A DNA stretch of 64,000 bases from Aggregatibacter aphrophilus ATCC 33389 (GTDB lineage Bacteria > Pseudomonadota > Gammaproteobacteria > Enterobacterales > Pasteurellaceae), in contig NZ_LR134327.1 of the NCBI RefSeq assembly GCF_900636915.1, positions 2,273,154 through 2,337,153 on the forward strand. The letters run 5' to 3'. The first letter of the stretch is position 1; every line of letters begins with the position of its first letter. The notes beneath the pieces were generated by a model. The model was not told the origin of the DNA. It saw only the letters and a program-made list of their open reading frames with translations, and ran no database searches. The translations under genes and the position numbers were made by a program. Shown here piece after piece: positions 61,017-64,000 of this stretch.

Positions 61017-61981
61017 CTACTCAATAATGCGATATGCCACGCCCTGGATGCCGGAGTTGTTTTTACCCTCCTCGATTGAGTTAGCATTGCGCTCGTCGTA
61101 TTGTGCGCTCGGGATAATCATCCAACGCTCACCGGCAATCTCTAAAATTTGGCGCGGCTGAATGCCAACCATGGTGCACTCGTAACGGTCCGGCAATATG
61201 CCCAAACGGCGAAACACACCGTCAATGCCGTGCGCAATCAAACTGTGCGGGCATGGGATTAACGTCTGACCGAATTTTGATTGACTAAAGTCAACCAGTA
61301 ATTTATCCGGGTGGTATGTCTTATTGTCGGTGTACATTGATGCTCGCCCAAGCGTCAGCAAATATTTACCGTAGTCTTTTTTATTGATGTCGTTAAAATC
61401 ATTAATACTCACCGGCGCAAAATACCACGGCGATTTTGTTGCACCGCTAATGCCATCAGCTCTAACAACTGCCTGATTACCGTTTTTACCATTAGCAAAA
61501 CCATAAATGTGATCTATTTCTTGGTAATGCCCATATCGTCCCTGTATTGATGTGCCGTAAGTATATTGTCCGCCGACATACTCACCCTCTTTATCAGCGT
61601 ACCAATCCCAAAATGTCTAAATTTATCAGCTTCGACTTGCACAACAATGTGTAAATATTGCTTAGTGCCAAAAAAATCATAAGACACATAATTACCGCTA
61701 TGCAGTTGAGTGGTTGCGGTCTCAATGGTCGTAAATGAGTTATTTTTTGATGACCCGGGTTGAGCGTCTGCCCCCTTACTTTTGTCAAATCCGGAATTAA
61801 CATAGCCAAACAGAAAATTACTCTCTGCGGATAACACAAATGACCAATAACCGTCGTCATTATGCAAATAGAGCTCATTGTTTGTTGCTTTATCAATGAC
61901 CCAATTTTGGGTCTGCGCAAACTCGGTAAGTTTGGTTAATAGCTCGTTTAGTGTTTTTGCGGTGCCTGTTTGATATGCCAT
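61017..61981 (-). pseudogene. tail-fibre-like gene A, one frameshift
   Basis: Starts MAYQTGTAKTLNELLTKLTE and reads to EADKFRHF, where a T run has four T residues instead of five. The proper continuation, WDWYADKEGEYVGGQYTYGT, is in the next frame and runs to RIIE and stop at 61017. Restored length about 321 residues. Same opening as gene B, so the two are tandem paralogs. Intact only if the missing T is a sequencing error. Confidence 0.8.
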
Positions 61982-61983
61982 GG

Positions 61984-62980
61984 CTACGCTCCCGTTGTCT
62001 CAATCACAAAATAATCCTTGGTTTTAACGCGGAATCCGCCGTTAAACACCACGCCCGAGCGCCCCTCGGCAATTGTTACTTTATCTCCGGCTGCGCGTTG
62101 CAACCCTGGAATCCAATAAACGCCATCCAGCGCACCCCCAGCGATTATTTTTTTGACTGGAGACCTTGTAACTTAAAAACTCAACCGGCAAAAGCGGAAA
62201 ACTCCCACCGGGAGAAGCGCCCATCGTACTTAAAATTTGAGGTTGCATATAACTGCCGTATGAATAGTAATTACACATCGGATACATAAATTGATATGCC
62301 GAGTCGGTATTGATGTTTTTGTATGTCTCACCGTAAAAATCGCGCCAAGTCTGGTCAGGGGTAATCAACCAGCAATTGCCATAAAGCGGATTAACGATAG
62401 ACGAATTAAAATTATCAGACTGTGAATAGCGGATAAAAACACCTCTATTACTATCATCAACTAGCGGTGCACTACCGCGATACAAAGCGGGTATGGGTAT
62501 TCTGTCGGTGGCACAGTAGGCAAAATAAAGCCTAGATAAGCACTTGAGCACACTTGCGAGATACGGGTCACAATCTTGCAACAGCGACCATCCGCAACAA
62601 TGTGATACTCAATCGCGCGGTTATCGGCAAACAATGCCACGCCAGGCGACGGGTTAATTAAGCCTTTGTGGATTTGTGTCTCGGTGACAAATTGTGGGTT
62701 GTAAAACGTACCACCCCAAAAATTAATATTGTATGTGTCGGCAGAAATCAAATTGGCGGTCGAGGCGCAAATATAAATATCCTGCTCAATCCCTGTACCG
62801 GTGGACTTCCAGGCGATTTGACCGGATTTCTTTTGTCGTTGTGGTTGCCGGCAAAGTGCGGTCAAACAACACCGTCCACGCCTGCCCATTGGCAACCAAC
62901 GTCGGGTCGGTGGTTAAAAACTTATTTAGGATGTCAAGCAAATCGCGCTCGTTTTGCGCGGTGCCGGTTTTGTATGCCAT
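61984..62980 (-). pseudogene. tail-fibre-like gene B, three frameshifts
   Basis: Starts MAYKTGTAQNERDLLDILNK. Frame breaks: near 62832 (extra A in a GAAAT context; continues SGQIAWKSTGTGIEQDIYIC), near 62490 (one base missing; continues LYRGSAPLVDDSNRG), and near 62154 (A7 where A6 is needed; continues IIAGGALDGVYWIPGLQRAA). It ends at TAG 61984-61986, two bases before the ATG of gene A. Restored length about 332 residues; the C-terminal part of the two genes differs. Confidence 0.8.
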
Positions 62981-62991
62981 GTGATAACCTC

Positions 62992-64000
62992 TTAATTTAA
63001 AATATCTTTTACGGTTTGTTTGTTGGCGCGGAGCATAGTGATGACTGCCTTAACACCCGCGGTGGTCTTGAGCCCCGCAGTAAATAACTCTGCACTGTCA
63101 ACTGCCAAGGTTTGCTGGATGTTGACCGGTGATGCTACCACCTGCGTGCCCGTGCGGCCGTCACGCAAAGAATCACTTAATCCAGGCTCACTGTAGCTTG
63201 GCACAGGAGGGACAGATACCGGGCCGCCTTGCGAAAATGAGCGGAGTTGTCGGCGGTTGATGGCGTGCATAAAGCCTACGCCATAGTGCGCCACAGAAAT
63301 CCGCCTTAACCACGAACTCACCATTGGATAGGCGGGCGGGGATTGAATCCGATGTGCTTGTGCCGGGACCGCGGATATAACCCCCTGTTGCGGCCGCAAC
63401 GGTACCGCTGGAAAATGCACCTGCAATCGCACCCCACCAACCGCTTGTCGCGCTTGCCGCCTGCATGGCGAGCTGTTGCGCGGCAATATTAATCATTGCA
63501 TTTATGATGGTATTGGCGAGATTTAACACGGCATCACGCAAGGTCATTGTCCCTTTAGCAAGCCCTACAATAGAGGTTTGCAATCCTTCCGTTAAACCCT
63601 CTTTAAAGGTCTTCTCAAGGTCATTTCCCGCATTTTTAAGCTCGGCAATCTTGATTTTCATGCCCTCTAGAGAGCTTTTGGCCGCTTCACCTTGCGCGCC
63701 AGGCATTTTGGCCAATTTTTCCAATACCGGGATTTGTTTTTCAAGCTCTGCCACAGTTTCGGTGTATAGGGCCTTCAGTTGTTGTTGCCCCTCAAGGTGG
63801 CTAATTAAGCCCACCTGCACCTGCGCTTGGATACGTTGCTCTTGCGTGCTTTGGTTTTGATACAAGCGATTGATTTCAGCTTGCACCCCGTCCACCTGCG
63901 CCTTGGCTTGCTCCAGTGGTAAGATTTTTTTAATCAGATTAATCCCATCCACATTGGAGTGCTTAGTAAACTCGGCTAATAGCTTGTTATAACGGCCCTC
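62992..64000 (-). pseudogene. tape measure protein C-terminal part, frameshifted, cut by window edge
   Basis: Tape measure sets tail length and closes the assembly chain. The frame is open from the window edge through a coiled-coil region (AQVDGVQAEINRLYQNQSTQ, LEKQIPVLEKLAKM) and a hydrophobic segment (LNLANTIINAMINIAAQQLA) to GEFVVKAD. One extra base near 63292 moves the rest, SVAHYGVGFMHAINRR and GLSDSLRDGRTGTQVVASPV, into another frame, ending KDILN at 62992. GGYIRGPGTSTSDSIPARLS is a typical tape-measure C-terminal motif. The 5' part is outside the window. Confidence 0.83.

Larger units (their letters stand above)
52600..64000 (-). mobile_element. left part of a siphovirus-type prophage
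   Basis: Continuous minus-strand block with, in transcription order, tape measure, two MAY(K/Q)TGTA tail-fibre-like genes, a 563-residue tail protein, a BR0599/DUF2163-type protein, two small genes, a 928-residue tail tip protein, then small unknown genes. This is the usual late-gene order of a tailed phage up to its end. Left limit about 52.5-52.7 kb; the right end is beyond the window. Capsid, packaging, integrase and repressor genes are not in view. Tape measure and fibre genes carry frameshifts, so the prophage is probably defective. Confidence 0.85.

Overview
The window is chromosomal DNA from a member of the Pasteurellaceae, most likely Aggregatibacter (A. actinomycetemcomitans or a close relative). 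Three things point there. The 9-mer AAGTGCGGT and its complement, the Haemophilus/Aggregatibacter DNA uptake signal (USS), recurs dozens of times on both strands. The housekeeping proteins read as near-orthologs of Haemophilus influenzae proteins. The gene blocks (pilABCD-coaE-yacG, lipB-ybeD-dacA-rlpA-rodA-mrdA-rlmH-rsfS, rhlB/rho, fab-plsX-rpmF-yceD, bioAFGCD) are typical of the family. The genus is inferred from recalled sequences, not from a search.

Layout. 1-2.7 kb: 5' part of pnp, a YhcH-family gene and ampD. 2.7-7.7 kb: the competence pilus operon pilABCD behind a CRP-S-like site, then coaE-yacG-GNAT. 7.8-12.6 kb: a tandem glycine riboswitch with a Na+/amino-acid symporter, raiA, and the quinol nitric oxide reductase norB. 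12.8-15.85 kb: an accessory patch with a lipoprotein, a decayed cpdB-like gene, a GC-rich inverted repeat, and a two-gene cassette. One cassette gene is a frameshifted gene carrying a RHIM-like amyloid motif; the other is an unknown, DUF6037-like protein. 15.9-27.2 kb: purL with a PurR box, then dusB-fis and a yhdT-panF-prmA operon with a class III Fic enzyme inserted and an orphan Slam-like translocator in front. 27.2-47 kb: mostly core genes (ppiB/cysS, lipoate synthesis, cell elongation, rhlB/rho, an MFS transporter, fatty-acid synthesis). 47.1-51.6 kb: the biotin operon bioA-F-G-C-D.

51.6-52.5 kb holds decayed second copies of yceD and bioC, so the biotin operon lies between an intact and a broken copy of the same yceD 5' region. 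From about 52.6 kb to the end is the left part of a siphovirus-type prophage, all on the minus strand. It carries a frameshifted tape measure gene, two frameshifted tail-fibre-like paralogs, tail tip proteins, and six or seven small unknown genes. Two of those small genes sit behind near-identical 105-bp promoter/leader copies.

The best candidate for something undescribed is the 14.64-15.83 kb RHIM-motif plus unknown-protein cassette. The second is the duplicated structured leader in the prophage end cassette. No rRNA, tRNA or CRISPR array was seen.
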